A DNA stretch of 59,272 nucleotides from Thermoguttaceae bacterium. GTDB taxonomy: Bacteria > Planctomycetota > Planctomycetia > Pirellulales > Thermoguttaceae. Shown in pieces: positions 1 to 9,437 of this stretch (within the stretch, counting starts at the first letter, position 1; every line of letters begins with the position of its first letter). The notes under the pieces are model-generated. The model was not told where the DNA came from. It searched no databases and saw only the letters and a list, made by a program, of their open reading frames with translations. The stretch covers positions 1-59,272 of the forward strand of contig JAGBAA010000014.1 in NCBI GenBank assembly GCA_017939795.1, in the 5' to 3' direction. Made by a program: the position numbers and the translations under genes.

Positions 1-242
1 CATCGTCCGCCGCCGCGTCATCGTCATCGTCGTCGCCGAGGGCTGCGTCTTCATCGTCCGCCGCCGCGTCGTCGTCATCGTCGTCGCCGAAAGCGGAATC
101 TTCATCGTCCGCCGCCGCGTCATCGTCATCGTCGTCGCCGAAAGTGGAATCTTCATCGTCCGCCGCCGCGTCATCGTCATCGTCGTCGCCGAAAGTGGAA
201 TCTTCATCGTCCGCCGCCGCGTCGTCGTCATCGTCGTCGCCA
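1..242 (-). repeat. 51-bp in-frame tandem repeat
   Basis: The phrase tcttcatcgtccgccgccgc recurs at 51-bp intervals from about 48 to 220 with few substitutions. It encodes the Asp/Ala-rich repeat of the overlapping minus-strand gene. The unit is a multiple of three, so copy-number change keeps the frame. The array runs off the left edge. Confidence 0.9.
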
Positions 243-979
243 ATACTGGTCGGACCGATTTCGTCATCGAGGTTGAAGTCTTCCGCAGCATCTTCGCTGG
301 AGATGTCCTCTTCTGCCGTTTCTTCTTCCTCTTCTTCTTCATCCATCAGATCTTCGTCTTCATCGGCAGCTTCCTCTTCCTCGTCCTCTTCAACTGCTTC
401 TTCTGCATTAAGGTCTGCATTTTCCTCTTCATCGAGGCTCGTATATTCTTCGTAAGCTTCCGATTCACCCAGACCGGTATCGTAGGAATAGGTACTGTCG
501 AACGTGTGGAGGTCTTTGTTTTTCAGTGCATTATGCGCATTGATATTTTCCTGCATGGCGCGGATCTCGCGGACTCTCTGGTACGCGGCGAGTTTCGCTT
601 CCGCACGATATTTTTCGAGGGTCTGGCGAACATTGCCCTGAACGAACTGCAGGTCGTATCCGATCTGTTTCTGCGTATCCATGTTGGCTTTTTCTTCAAA
701 TTCAGCACCGGATTTGAAGTCCATTTCGGCAGCTTCCGCACGACCGAGATTCAGGAGAGCGAGGCCGCGGAAATAGAAAATACTTGGATTCTGCGTTCCG
801 CTGTTGATGCAGTCCGTGAATTTTTCATAGGCTGCAGCGTAATCCTGCGCATTATAGTAGTGAACTCCTTTGCCAAACGTCTGATAAATCGCGAGGCTGT
901 CGCCGGTCTGCGCAAAAGACGGAAGTGCCGTGAGGAACGACACCAGCATGGACAAACCAAGAATTACTTTCCGATACAT
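2..979 (-). CDS. Secreted TPR-like protein with acidic tandem-repeat tail (partial, 3' end outside window)
   Basis: The frame is open from ATG 979 to the window edge, 326 codons, with no stop, so the C-terminus lies outside. AGGAG lies 9 nt upstream of the ATG. The protein begins with a signal peptide (MYRKVILGLSMLVSFL, then TALPSFAQ). A short helical segment follows, with TPR-like spacing (YYNAQDYAAAYEKFTDCI, then FYFRGLALLNLGRAEAA). After about residue 150 it is almost wholly Asp/Glu/Ala. The last part inside the window is a 17-residue repeat (GDDDDDDAAADDEDSTF) in at least four copies, encoded by a 51-bp DNA repeat. It is probably periplasmic or surface-located. I do not recognise a family beyond the TPR-like part. 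The upstream lipoprotein gene has the same orientation, 364 bp away. Confidence 0.75.
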   Translation of the reverse strand, partial: MYRKVILGLSMLVSFLTALPSFAQTGDSLAIYQTFGKGVHYYNAQDYAAAYEKFTDCINSGTQNPSIFYFRGLALLNLGRAEAAEMDFKSGAEFEEKANMDTQKQIGYDLQFVQGNVRQTLEKYRAEAKLAAYQRVREIRAMQENINAHNALKNKDLHTFDSTYSYDTGLGESEAYEEYTSLDEEENADLNAEEAVEEDEEEEAADEDEDLMDEEEEEEETAEEDISSEDAAEDFNLDDEIGPTSIGDDDDDDAAADDEDSTFGDDDDDDAAADDEDSTFGDDDDDDAAADDEDSAFGDDDDDDAAADDEDAALGDDDDDDAAADD

Positions 980-1343
980 ATCGGTACACTCCTAAAAAAC
1001 TGTGAAACGCGTATTTTACTCTACTTTACGCTGCTGATCTCGGACAGACGGAAGGCGAAACATCCGAAATAAGGATGCGAAAACACGTCCGGGCTGCCAT
1101 TTTAAAGTGAAAGTACCGGGAAGAAAAAATTCTTCCGCGCGAAAATCAGGTCATGGCGTAAATATAATTCGACTCTTTCAAGATTGGTCATCGGCATTTC
1201 AGAGTCCTGCACAAAATTTTCTCTGCTTTTTTTTCAGAAATTCAGACAAGAAGATGAAAATGGGTGCTGGTTTTTCCATTCGTGGCGATTGTGCCGGCTG
1301 GGCTGAGGGATGCGCTGGCTGGTAGGAACTGGAACTGCCGTAT
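980..1343. other. Intergenic, no gene seen
   Basis: This gap lies between two minus-strand genes. I see no convincing ORF, RNA gene or terminator. Only the AGGAG of the downstream gene near 990 stands out. Confidence 0.5.
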
Positions 1344-2279
1344 TTAAGGCTCGGGAGTCCAGACCGGCCGACTGTACGGAGAGGCAGAAGAGGTGCCTGC
1401 TGCGTTCGGAACAGAAACGGAGGCTCCAACAGCCGGATCTGCGGCGGAAGTCATGCTCTGCGGAGCTGCGGACTGCGCAAGATTGATTCGCGCACGGTGG
1501 CTGAGGATCCGCTGGTCGCTCGTATGGTACAGGATGTGAAGTTCCAGATCAAGATTCTGCGGACAGGAGCGTTCCCAGGCCATGTTGAGCGGGATCGAGA
1601 TCGCCGCCTGACCGCTGTTGATGATCCCGGCCAGATCTTCTGCCGTGTAGCGCCATTTGGAAACACGTGCCTGATCTTCCGGTTTGGACGGGTCCGTGAC
1701 CATGACATAAAGCGGTGCCGGAGCAAGAACGATGCCGCCGTTGGCGTCCTTCAGCTGGATCTCGGCATGAAGTCCTTCATAGTGGATCGGTTTCGCTTTG
1801 TCTGCGAGGATCGTGACGGAATGCACGGAACTGCTGTCCGTCTTGCGGACCCGGATCGTACGATGCGGAGTGCCGTCCATGACTGCCTGCGAACCTGCGG
1901 ACGGATTGACGGGAAGTGTCTGCGGAGAGGTCGGCGTGCCAAGTGTTGAAACGGGCGGGGTCTGCGAAACTGCGGATGGATCGTTCGTTCCGGGACTCTG
2001 TGTCGGCTGAATGATCGATTCCTGCGGCTGATTGGAATAGGAAGCGGAGGCAGAGCTCCGATTTTTTCCCTGAAGTACCGCAAGCTGCTGCCGAAGTGCG
2101 AGATTTTCCTGTCGAAAATCTTCCATCTTCCGGTTGCTCTGCCAAATACGCTCCCGCTGCTGGGCATTTTCCTGCTCCAGACGTGCGATCGTTTGCCGAT
2201 TCTGTGCACATCCCGTCGTCAGGACGAAACAGAGAAAAAACAGGCAAAGGCTCGAAATGAAAGTGCTTGCGGATCTCAT
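1344..2279 (-). CDS. Coiled-coil lipoprotein of unknown function
   Basis: I chose ATG 2279, which starts MRSASTFISSLCLFF; an upstream in-frame start at 2297 would add six residues. The lipobox LTTGC ends at Cys24, so the protein should be lipidated and membrane-anchored. A short coiled coil follows (RLEQENAQQRERIWQSNRK and on to about residue 70). Then comes a Ser/Pro/Thr/Gln-rich linker and a C-terminal folded region of about 130 residues (IRVRKTDSSSVHSVTILADK onward), ending in a low-complexity tail. The protein family is not recognised. A similar coiled-coil-linker-domain plan is common in planctomycete envelope proteins, but the role is unknown. Confidence 0.72.
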   Translation of the reverse strand: MRSASTFISSLCLFFLCFVLTTGCAQNRQTIARLEQENAQQRERIWQSNRKMEDFRQENLALRQQLAVLQGKNRSSASASYSNQPQESIIQPTQSPGTNDPSAVSQTPPVSTLGTPTSPQTLPVNPSAGSQAVMDGTPHRTIRVRKTDSSSVHSVTILADKAKPIHYEGLHAEIQLKDANGGIVLAPAPLYVMVTDPSKPEDQARVSKWRYTAEDLAGIINSGQAAISIPLNMAWERSCPQNLDLELHILYHTSDQRILSHRARINLAQSAAPQSMTSAADPAVGASVSVPNAAGTSSASPYSRPVWTPEP

Positions 2280-2297
2280 ATTTTGGCAAATTCCCAT

Positions 2298-2874
2298 AAA
2301 AAAACCAAATTCCTGCTGTCAGAATACCGTAAATTTCTTTTCATGTCCAGAGCAATTTTGCCGTTTTTCTGAAAATTTGCCTGATTTTCCGATTTTTTGC
2401 GGTTTTTATTTACTTTTGTTTTCGCGGCAGCGTCAGGAACGCAGTGTCAACGGGACCCTGCTGCCTGGGTATACGGATGAGCGAAAGAGTTTTCGTGGAC
2501 ATAAAGTGTGAGGAACGGACATTCCGGAAATGCTTCTCCCTCAATACGGACCACGCTTGCCGGGATCCGTACCGCCTGAAGTTCCGGACTGCACATGCAC
2601 AGAAATGTGGTTCCCCCGGCAAGAGAGTACCGATCCCGCCGCTGAAGACACAGAAAGCGCACTGAAAAATACGCTGATCTTAATGCAAAACCCCGAAAAA
2701 ACAGATCCCATGAATATTTTAAAATTTTTAAAAAATTCCATTTGGGGATGTTCGCATTTTCCTGGAATTTCGTGTCTGGGAGCTTTCCCTTCAATTCAGT
2801 GTATTTCTGCGGCTTTTCTGTGTACTCAGTGCTAAAATCGGATCGGGTTCGGTACGCACTTGCCGGAAGAGCCA
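2298..2874. repeat. Intergenic region with two degenerate copies of the dispersed 5' repeat module
   Basis: No gene is supported here. Read on the minus strand from 2873, GGCTCTTCCGGCAAGTGCG followed by TACCGAACC closely matches the plus-strand repeat beginning at 27334. The match continues through CACTGAGT and CACAGAA to about 2795. A weaker plus-strand copy (CCGGCAAGAGAGTACCGA) starts near 2618, so the two copies are inverted relative to each other. GAATTTCGTGT at 2765 also recurs at 32563 and 53406. Confidence 0.6.
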
Positions 2875-2911
2875 TAAAAAAGCCGACAGCAGATCCTTCT
2901 ACTGTCGGCTT
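2875..2911 (-). terminator. Rho-independent terminator of the secretin gene
   Basis: On the minus strand AAGCCGACAG (911-902) pairs with CTGTCGGCTT (889-880), followed by a T-run. It lies 28 bp after the secretin stop codon. Confidence 0.9.
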
Positions 2912-2938
2912 CCGAATCAGGAACAGCTCATGGTTTCA

Positions 2939-5900
2939 CTAAGTGGAGGGAACACCCAGCTGTTCTTCCTCTTCTTCCTGGATGATGATTCGAGGCGTGA
3001 CCATCATCATCAGGCTGGTGGTTTCGCGTCCAATACCGGTGTTCTTGAACAGACGGTTGATGAACGGGATCTTGTTGAGGATCGGAACACCCTTTTCGTT
3101 ACGGCCTTCGCTCAGACGCTTGATGCCGCCGAGGAGGATGGTACCGCCGTCCGGAACGCTGACCGTCGTGGTGACGGTGACGTAGGAGTATTCCGGCAGC
3201 TGGACCGTCGTACCTGAGGTGGAACCTGAGGTGGAGGTCGTCGTTTCCTTGTCGTCTTCCTTACCGCTTCCGGAGGTATCCTTGCTTGTGGAGGTGCTTC
3301 CGGTGAAGGTGAATTCCGTGACGTCGCCGATCTGGCTGAAGAACGGAACCACGGTGAGGCGGACGTAGCGGCGGGAGTTGTCGGCCACTGCCTGGACGGT
3401 CATGAAGGAACCTTCCGACAGAACGACGATGACGGGCTGGAGTGCCGCGGCAAAGTCACCGACGACCGGGATGACGGAGACCACGAACGGGGTGTCGGTC
3501 ACGTCCTGAACCAAAGCCTGCTGCCCGTTGAAGAGCGTGACTTTGGGGGCCTGGAGGACGTTGCTGCGTTCCGTACTCTGCGCGGCTTCCATGAAGAGGT
3601 AGGCTTCCACGTCGGAGAGGATGGCGAATCCGAGAGTCGCGCCGGCGTTTGCCGAGTTGTCGAAGTCGCCGTACATCGGGAGTGCCAGACCGTAGCTGCC
3701 CTGACGGATCGCGATGTCCTGTGCATCCGGAGCGAAGTCTCCCGAATCGACTGGTCCGCTGCGTCCCGTGACGGTCGAGTGGGCTACGCCTGCGCCGGAC
3801 GTGGTGAATGCACTGGTGTTCTTGGACTTGAAGTTGAGGTTGAAGTCCATACCGATGCGTTCGTAGAAGCTGTCGCTCAGGCTGATGAAACGGCACTCGA
3901 TGGTGATCTGGAGGTCCTGGAGACGTCGGAGCTGTTCCAGAAGGTTCGCGATCTGTTCGTGAACTTCCTGCGTCTGGCTGACGACGAGGCTCAGGTTGAC
4001 GTTGAAGGCCGAGATCGTACCGGCACCGCCGTTATCGACCCAGGAATCCGGGTTGACCGTGTTGGTGATCAGGTTGATGAGCTTGTCGAAGTCTTCCTGC
4101 GAGGCACCACCAGCATTTCCGGCTGCGGGGGAACCGAATCCTGCCGCACCGCCGCCGACGACCGCGCTTCCGGCACCGCTTCCGCCCATCGGGACGCTGA
4201 TCTGACCCATTCCGCCGGGTGCGACGGCTGCCGCTTCCGGAGAGTTGGCGTTACGCGCCGCGACGACTTCGACCTGATTCATGGCCTGCATCCACGGAGC
4301 CGCCGTCTGAGCCGCATTCTGATTCGCGGTGTTCATGGCACTGCGCAGTGCGCCTTCCAGACCCATGTTGGAGGAGGGCTGGAAATTCGGGATCGGGATC
4401 ACGAGGTCCGCGACCGGATACGTGACGGCATAGACGTCGGTATCTTTCTTCGCTTTGCTGGTGATCATCAGCACGTCGTTACGGATGGTGTAGCTGAGGT
4501 TCAGCGGTTCGAGGATCAGGTTCAGCGCGCTTTCCAGCGGGATCGAACCGACCGTGTTGAGGGTGACCGGCTGGGACGGCATGACGTTCTGTTCCGCAAG
4601 TCCGTCCGGAGCGAGGTGGATCGTGACGCCGGCCATCTGAGCCAGTTCATCCATCACGCTCTGCAGCGGCTGGTTGGCGTAACGCGCCTGGATCGGAGTC
4701 GAAAGACTCTTCTTGATCTGGAGTTCCTTTTCGCTGTAGCGCGTCTGTTCTTTCAGATAGCGGGCACGGCGGCGGGCATCCAGGTCTTTCCATTCGGTAC
4801 CGTAGACCAGATCTTCAGACTGCGGGACAGAAGCGGCATCTACTCCAAGGAACACTTTCGTGATTTCGTCTTCTTTATCGCCGCGGATCTTTTCGTTCAG
4901 GTACTGACGATGACGCATCTTGCCCATATAGGCGAGCTGCTGCGCGAGGTCGGAATCCGGATAGAGTTCCGCAGCGCGTTTGCCGACGACTTCTGCTTCC
5001 GCGAATCGGTTTTCGCGCTGGAGAGCGTTGAATTCGTCCGTCAGTTCCTTCAGTTTGTCTTCGCGGTCATTGTAGTAGTCGAGGCGGTCGGCGAGTTTGT
5101 CCTGACCTTTTTTATTGTCGGATTTCAGCTCGATCTCCGAGCGGTTGTCCGCAATGTAGCCTTCCAGTTCCGCGGTCTTGCTCTTGACGTTTTTCAGAAG
5201 CATCGTTTTGTGCTCTTCCGTCAGAGACGCGCCTTCCACTTTACCCTGGAAATCTTCCAGCAGTTTCAGAGCCGCCTTCGGATCTTCTTCGCGGAGGGTA
5301 CGGCTCTTCTGGACCGTGTTTTCAAACTCGGTGACGAGCTGGCCGAACAGAACTCCGCTGTTCGCCGCACTGGCCGGAGCATTTGCCGCCGGAGCCGCAG
5401 CGACCGGGGCCGCCGGCTGATTCAGCATGCTCTGCATGTCGGTCAGACGCTGCGCACTGGCCGGATCCAGTTCCGCACGGTACTGTTCTGCCTGAAGGAC
5501 GATCTGACGCGCCTGATCGCGATTCCCCTGCTGAAGCGCAGCCTGCGCCTGCTGGAGAAGCGTGTAGCCGATGCTGCTCTGCGCCGGAGCCTGTCCCGCG
5601 ACCTGAATATTGCGGGTCATGTCCGTGTTGGAGCTGTACGCGGCATTCTGGGCAGTCGGAGCACCGGAAAGCGGAGCCGTCGCAGAGACCTGGGAGACTG
5701 CCGGATCCGCAACTCCCGACATCGCCAGGTCACGCAGGACCATGGACGGACGGTCTTCACCCTGCGCGTAGGCAGAATCCGGAATGTTCAGCGACGCTGC
5801 CTGAGTCGCGAGCTGGGCGGCCTGCGCCGTGTTGCCGGAGGTCATCTGAAGGCGAGCCTGTGCCGTCAGACTGCGGGCCTGTGCCAGAGCAGCGTTCTGT

Positions 5901-6832
5901 TCGTCAACGGCCGGAGCCGCAGCGACCTGGGAAGCCGGAGCAGCTTCCGGTGCCGCCTGTCGGCCTGCACGCTGATTTTTCGCGTTGTCGATACGGGCCA
6001 GGATGTCTTTCGGCTGGACTTCATACTGATTGTAGACGATCTCAAGATTCTGAGCCGCCATCGCCAGATTCGCAGCATCGTCAAGTTTGCCCCAGCCCAG
6101 GAGCGTCTGCGCCTGTTCAAGCAGCGACTGCGACATCAGTCTGCGAACTTCTTCCGTCTGACCTTCCGTCTTCAGACGACTCAGCGTCGAATTGAAATTC
6201 TGAATGTGCTTCAGAACGTTCTCGTGCGTGTCGTCGTTCACATTGTACGGAATGTTCATCGCGCCGGCCTGATTCGCAAGCTGGGTCGCATTCGCAACGT
6301 CGCCTTTCGAAAGAGCAATGCGGGCGTCGATGATCAGAAGGTTGCGCTTGCCGATCACTTTCGGATCTGCCGGATTCATGTTCACGGCCGTCGCGCCAAC
6401 AGCGGGAGCGACCGGAGCGACCTGCAGACCAGCGTTGGCCGAAGCCGTATCGGAAGCCGGAGCGGACTGAATGTCAGCCAGAAGTTTTTCCGGAGAATCT
6501 TCACCAGGACCAAATGCCGCGTTGAGCGTCTTTGCCTGATTGGCCCAATGTGCAGCCTGCTGCGAATCTCCCTTCTGCAGTGCTTCACGTCCCAGCTTCA
6601 CAAACTGAGACGCCTGCGCCTTCGGGTCGATGTTTGCCGGACGTGTCGTCGCGGCCCCCATCGGATTCGCAGTCGAATTCTGGAGGCCGACAGCCGGCTG
6701 AGCCGGATCCGCCTGTGTACCCGGAGCCACATCTCCGAATGCGCAGGGCGTCATCAGCCCAAATGCGACAGCTGCAACCGCCACAAATGATTGTGCGTTG
6801 AATCTGTTCATTGTGTTTCTTTTTCTTTTCAT
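2939..6832 (-). CDS. Secretin-family protein (GspD/PilQ type) with N-terminal helical repeats
   Basis: This is an outer-membrane secretin of about 1297 residues, unusually long since GspD is usually 600-750. The ATG at 6832 gives a basic N-region (MKRKRNTMNRF) and a signal peptide. A TTG at 6841 and an ATG at 6811 are alternative starts. Residues of about 35-510 hold five degenerate helical repeats of the kind SQFVKLGREALQKGD, each ending in a GEDSPEKLL-like stretch. A charged helical segment follows. An STN-type domain lies at about 712-790 (QPLQSVMDELAQMAGVTIHL). The C-terminal secretin domain carries VPDGGTILLGG at about 1226, then GVPILNKIP. It should form a multimeric export channel for type II secretion or pili. 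No other secretion genes are nearby. Confidence 0.9.
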   Translation of the reverse strand: MKRKRNTMNRFNAQSFVAVAAVAFGLMTPCAFGDVAPGTQADPAQPAVGLQNSTANPMGAATTRPANIDPKAQASQFVKLGREALQKGDSQQAAHWANQAKTLNAAFGPGEDSPEKLLADIQSAPASDTASANAGLQVAPVAPAVGATAVNMNPADPKVIGKRNLLIIDARIALSKGDVANATQLANQAGAMNIPYNVNDDTHENVLKHIQNFNSTLSRLKTEGQTEEVRRLMSQSLLEQAQTLLGWGKLDDAANLAMAAQNLEIVYNQYEVQPKDILARIDNAKNQRAGRQAAPEAAPASQVAAAPAVDEQNAALAQARSLTAQARLQMTSGNTAQAAQLATQAASLNIPDSAYAQGEDRPSMVLRDLAMSGVADPAVSQVSATAPLSGAPTAQNAAYSSNTDMTRNIQVAGQAPAQSSIGYTLLQQAQAALQQGNRDQARQIVLQAEQYRAELDPASAQRLTDMQSMLNQPAAPVAAAPAANAPASAANSGVLFGQLVTEFENTVQKSRTLREEDPKAALKLLEDFQGKVEGASLTEEHKTMLLKNVKSKTAELEGYIADNRSEIELKSDNKKGQDKLADRLDYYNDREDKLKELTDEFNALQRENRFAEAEVVGKRAAELYPDSDLAQQLAYMGKMRHRQYLNEKIRGDKEDEITKVFLGVDAASVPQSEDLVYGTEWKDLDARRRARYLKEQTRYSEKELQIKKSLSTPIQARYANQPLQSVMDELAQMAGVTIHLAPDGLAEQNVMPSQPVTLNTVGSIPLESALNLILEPLNLSYTIRNDVLMITSKAKKDTDVYAVTYPVADLVIPIPNFQPSSNMGLEGALRSAMNTANQNAAQTAAPWMQAMNQVEVVAARNANSPEAAAVAPGGMGQISVPMGGSGAGSAVVGGGAAGFGSPAAGNAGGASQEDFDKLINLITNTVNPDSWVDNGGAGTISAFNVNLSLVVSQTQEVHEQIANLLEQLRRLQDLQITIECRFISLSDSFYERIGMDFNLNFKSKNTSAFTTSGAGVAHSTVTGRSGPVDSGDFAPDAQDIAIRQGSYGLALPMYGDFDNSANAGATLGFAILSDVEAYLFMEAAQSTERSNVLQAPKVTLFNGQQALVQDVTDTPFVVSVIPVVGDFAAALQPVIVVLSEGSFMTVQAVADNSRRYVRLTVVPFFSQIGDVTEFTFTGSTSTSKDTSGSGKEDDKETTTSTSGSTSGTTVQLPEYSYVTVTTTVSVPDGGTILLGGIKRLSEGRNEKGVPILNKIPFINRLFKNTGIGRETTSLMMMVTPRIIIQEEEEEQLGVPST

Positions 6833-6841
6833 ATTTTCCAA

Positions 6842-7422
6842 GCCCTGATTTTAGAAAATGAAACCGGGACGGCAAATGGTATCGGGCGCGTCAGGCTCAT
6901 GCCCGAATCGCACACTTTCCCGATTTCATGGATCTATACCATAAATGACTACAGAAAGAGTACCGGGAACGAAAAAAACCGTCAAGATGAATTTCCAGAC
7001 TTTTCCCGCTTTTTCCCGAAATTTTTGAAAATTTTGTCCTCTTTTTGAAAAATTTCAGATCCCGTGCCCTTTTGTTTCCTTCTGAAAAATGCGAATTTTA
7101 CCTAATTTCAAGTTTTTGGAATCCCTAAAACCACGATTCATCTGTTTCGCGGTCATGAAAGATCTTTTGAGATCTAAAATTTCTGTTTTTTCGATTTTTT
7201 ATTGCCGGAGCATTTCAGCATCCTCAAAATTTCTTTCTGAAAAAACGCATTTATCTTCTACTGAAAGGACTGCGGTATCCTCTGAAACATAAAATACTGG
7301 AAAAATGGCTAATCTGGATAGAGTTTAACAATATATCTGGTTATTTTGATTTTTTTGGTATTTTGGGCCGATAGGTGAAAAAGTTTTTCGGTTTATTTGG
7401 TTTACCTGAACATTTTGGGATC
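6842..7422. other. Intergenic region between divergent envelope genes
   Basis: This AT-rich spacer separates the divergently transcribed secretin and porin genes, so both promoters should lie here. I could not assign either with confidence. An AGATCT-TTTG-AGATCT inverted repeat is at 7160-7175. Short ORFs here look like noise. Confidence 0.4.
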
Positions 7423-9009
7423 ATGAATACCACACATTCATTCTCGGCAATTCGAAATTTGGCTCTTGGACTGCTCGTCGGTTCACTGAGTATGGGAAGT
7501 ATCGGATCTCCTGCCCAAACAGAGGCGCAGGAACTCCCCGGACCGTCGGCCTCGTCCTCTCCCGCGGAGCTTCTGACTGAAACCGACACTTCAGCCGATC
7601 CGGCAGTTTCGGAAGATCAGGCATCTTCCGGTACCGTGACTCCGGAAATGATGGCGCGTTTTGAGCGTCTGGAAGCTGAAACCAAACGTTTGCGTGAAGA
7701 AGTCGCGCGTCTGAATCAGGAGAAAGCGTCTGCCGCCGCAGCTCCGGCTTCGTCTGCGGTTCCGGCTTCGTCAACGGCTTTGACTTCGTCGGTCCTTTCC
7801 GGGGAAGGCAAAACCGCGTCTTCCGATGCATCTTCCAAAGAAACCATGACCCGGGCCGAAGTGGATGCGTATATCGAAAAATACGTCCGCGATTCCGCAT
7901 GGCGCATCGGTCCCGTCCGCGTGACTCCGTACGGCCGGCTTTGGGCATCGGTTCTCGGCTCCACGTCCCGTCCGTCTCCACAGGATGCGATCCACCATAT
8001 TCTCCCCAGCGACACGTACGGCCAGTTCAACACCGCGTTTCAGGCTCGCAGTTCCCGACTCGGTCTGAATATTGAGGCACCGGAAATGTGCACGTGGCTC
8101 GGAAAAATGCGCTCCAGCGGCAAAGTGGAAGTCGATTTCCGCAACGATACCGGCAATGCCGAGAATAAAGGAAGCATCCTTCTGCGCGAAGTTTACTGGC
8201 AGCTCGAAAATGAGGATTGGAAATTCCTGTTCGGCCAGACCAAAGACGTGATCTCGCCGCTGAATACCGGGATGCTGAACTACTATAATCTGTGGGATGC
8301 CGGAAATATCGGCTACCGTAATCCGCAGTTCCAGATCACGCGGTACTTTTACTGGAGCCAGAATACCCGGATGGAAGTTTCGACGTCGATCTCTCAGATG
8401 TGCGGCAGCGACTTCAGCGCGTACGATCATACCGGAAGCTATCCGACCATTATGGGCCGCGTCGGCTGGACGGTCGCCCGGCCGTGCTGTAAATACCCGA
8501 TCCAGTTCGGCATTTCTGGACACATCGGCGAGCAGCGATACGATTTTCCGGGACAGAGATCCGAGATCGACAGCTGGTCCGCCAACCTGGATCTGAGCGT
8601 GCCGTTTACGAATCGGTGCGGTATCCGCGGGGAACTCTTCACCGGAGAGGGACTTGCGGGTGTCTACGGCGGCGTGAGTCAGGGGATCGACTACGATCCG
8701 CTTTCCAAAACCGGGACCTGCGATGCCGTCAAAAGTACCGGCGGCTGGCTGGAATTCTGGTGGGATTGGACCGAACAGCTTCACTATCATCTCGGATACG
8801 GCATCGATGATCCGGATGAAGAGGACGCGGAAGCGATCTCCATCGCGAAAAACAGCGTCATCTACACGAACCTCGTTTACGATTTCACCAAATTCCTCCG
8901 CACCGGTATCGAGTACAGCTACTGGACGACCGACTATCGAGAAGGAAATCCGGCCGGTGAGGAAGGCGAAGCACACGTTGTCGAGTGGATGTGGCAGTTG
9001 GAATTTTAA
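7423..9009 (+). CDS. Outer-membrane porin (DcaP-like)
   Basis: The product has about 528 residues and probably forms a trimeric beta-barrel. From ATG 7423 (GGGA just upstream) it starts MNTTHSFSAIRNLALG, a signal peptide. A GTG at 7375 would add 16 residues. A Ser/Ala-rich linker and a short coiled coil (ARFERLEAETKRLREEVARL, about 78-97) precede the barrel. This is the N-terminal layout of DcaP-like porins. The barrel begins near RVTPYGRLWASVLGSTSRP and shows the alternating pattern of beta strands, including FGQTKDVISPLNTGMLNYY. It ends in an aromatic residue, EWMWQLEF, the usual C-terminal barrel signal. The substrate cannot be inferred. A strong terminator follows. Confidence 0.82.
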   Translation: MNTTHSFSAIRNLALGLLVGSLSMGSIGSPAQTEAQELPGPSASSSPAELLTETDTSADPAVSEDQASSGTVTPEMMARFERLEAETKRLREEVARLNQEKASAAAAPASSAVPASSTALTSSVLSGEGKTASSDASSKETMTRAEVDAYIEKYVRDSAWRIGPVRVTPYGRLWASVLGSTSRPSPQDAIHHILPSDTYGQFNTAFQARSSRLGLNIEAPEMCTWLGKMRSSGKVEVDFRNDTGNAENKGSILLREVYWQLENEDWKFLFGQTKDVISPLNTGMLNYYNLWDAGNIGYRNPQFQITRYFYWSQNTRMEVSTSISQMCGSDFSAYDHTGSYPTIMGRVGWTVARPCCKYPIQFGISGHIGEQRYDFPGQRSEIDSWSANLDLSVPFTNRCGIRGELFTGEGLAGVYGGVSQGIDYDPLSKTGTCDAVKSTGGWLEFWWDWTEQLHYHLGYGIDDPDEEDAEAISIAKNSVIYTNLVYDFTKFLRTGIEYSYWTTDYREGNPAGEEGEAHVVEWMWQLEF

Positions 9010-9061
9010 GATAGGACAGAGAAAAACGAAAGACTTGCGTCCAACGCATTTCAGAAACCTG

Positions 9062-9098
9062 AAAACTCCTCCAGACGGTTTGCCTGGAGGAGTTTTTT
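9062..9098 (+). terminator. Terminator of the porin gene
   Basis: AACTCCTCCAG pairs perfectly with CTGGAGGAGTT around a 9-nt loop, followed by T-residues. Confidence 0.93.
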
Positions 9099-9169
9099 GA
9101 TGCAGAATGTGGAAAAGAATGCAGAGTCCGGCGTGTCCGGAAAAATTTACCCGAGTCCCGGCTTTCCAT

Positions 9170-9198
9170 AAAAAAAGCCCACACTAAACGTGCAGGCT
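9170..9198 (-). terminator. Terminator of tRNA-Phe
   Basis: On the minus strand AGCCTGCAC pairs, with G-T wobbles, with GTGTGGGCT, followed by seven Ts. It lies a few bases after the tRNA 3' end. Confidence 0.8.
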
Positions 9199-9204
9199 AT
9201 TGAA

Positions 9205-9277
9205 TGGGCAGGGTCAGGATCGAACTGACCACACCGGCCTTTTCAGGGCCGTGCTCTACCTACTGAGCTACCTACCC
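9205..9277 (-). tRNA. tRNA-Phe (GAA)
   Basis: A 73-nt cloverleaf on the minus strand. The acceptor stem is GGGTAGG/CCTGCCC with discriminator A. The D arm is GCTC-AGTAGGTA-GAGC. The anticodon arm CGGCC-CTGAAAA-GGCCG gives anticodon GAA. The variable loop is GTGTG and the T arm is GTCAG-TTCGATC-CTGAC. The 3' CCA is not encoded, so it would be added after transcription. A strong promoter and a terminator bracket it, so it is a single-gene unit. Confidence 0.95.
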
Positions 9278-9327
9278 TTGAAAGAAGTGTTTCAGGCGCT
9301 TGCCTTCATCCCTCAATCATGAGACAC

Positions 9328-9355
9328 AGTATACCATATCGCGTTTTTTTGTCAA
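9328..9355 (-). promoter_or_regulatory. Sigma70-type promoter for tRNA-Phe
   Basis: On the minus strand TTGACA (9355-9350), a 16-bp spacer and TATACT (9333-9328) lie about 50 bp upstream of the tRNA. This is the best promoter match in the window. Confidence 0.85.
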
Positions 9356-9437
9356 GGGGGTGAGTCGGAAATTTTAAAATTTTTCCAAATTTTCTTCCAC
9401 CCCGTTTTTCATGATCCATTCCAGATGATCCCAGGTC

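Noticed and set aside
3779..6790. Open frame of 1003 codons on the plus strand
   Set aside because: It lies wholly antisense to the secretin gene, has no ribosome site, and its Arg/Asp/His-rich composition is the usual shadow of GC-biased codons.
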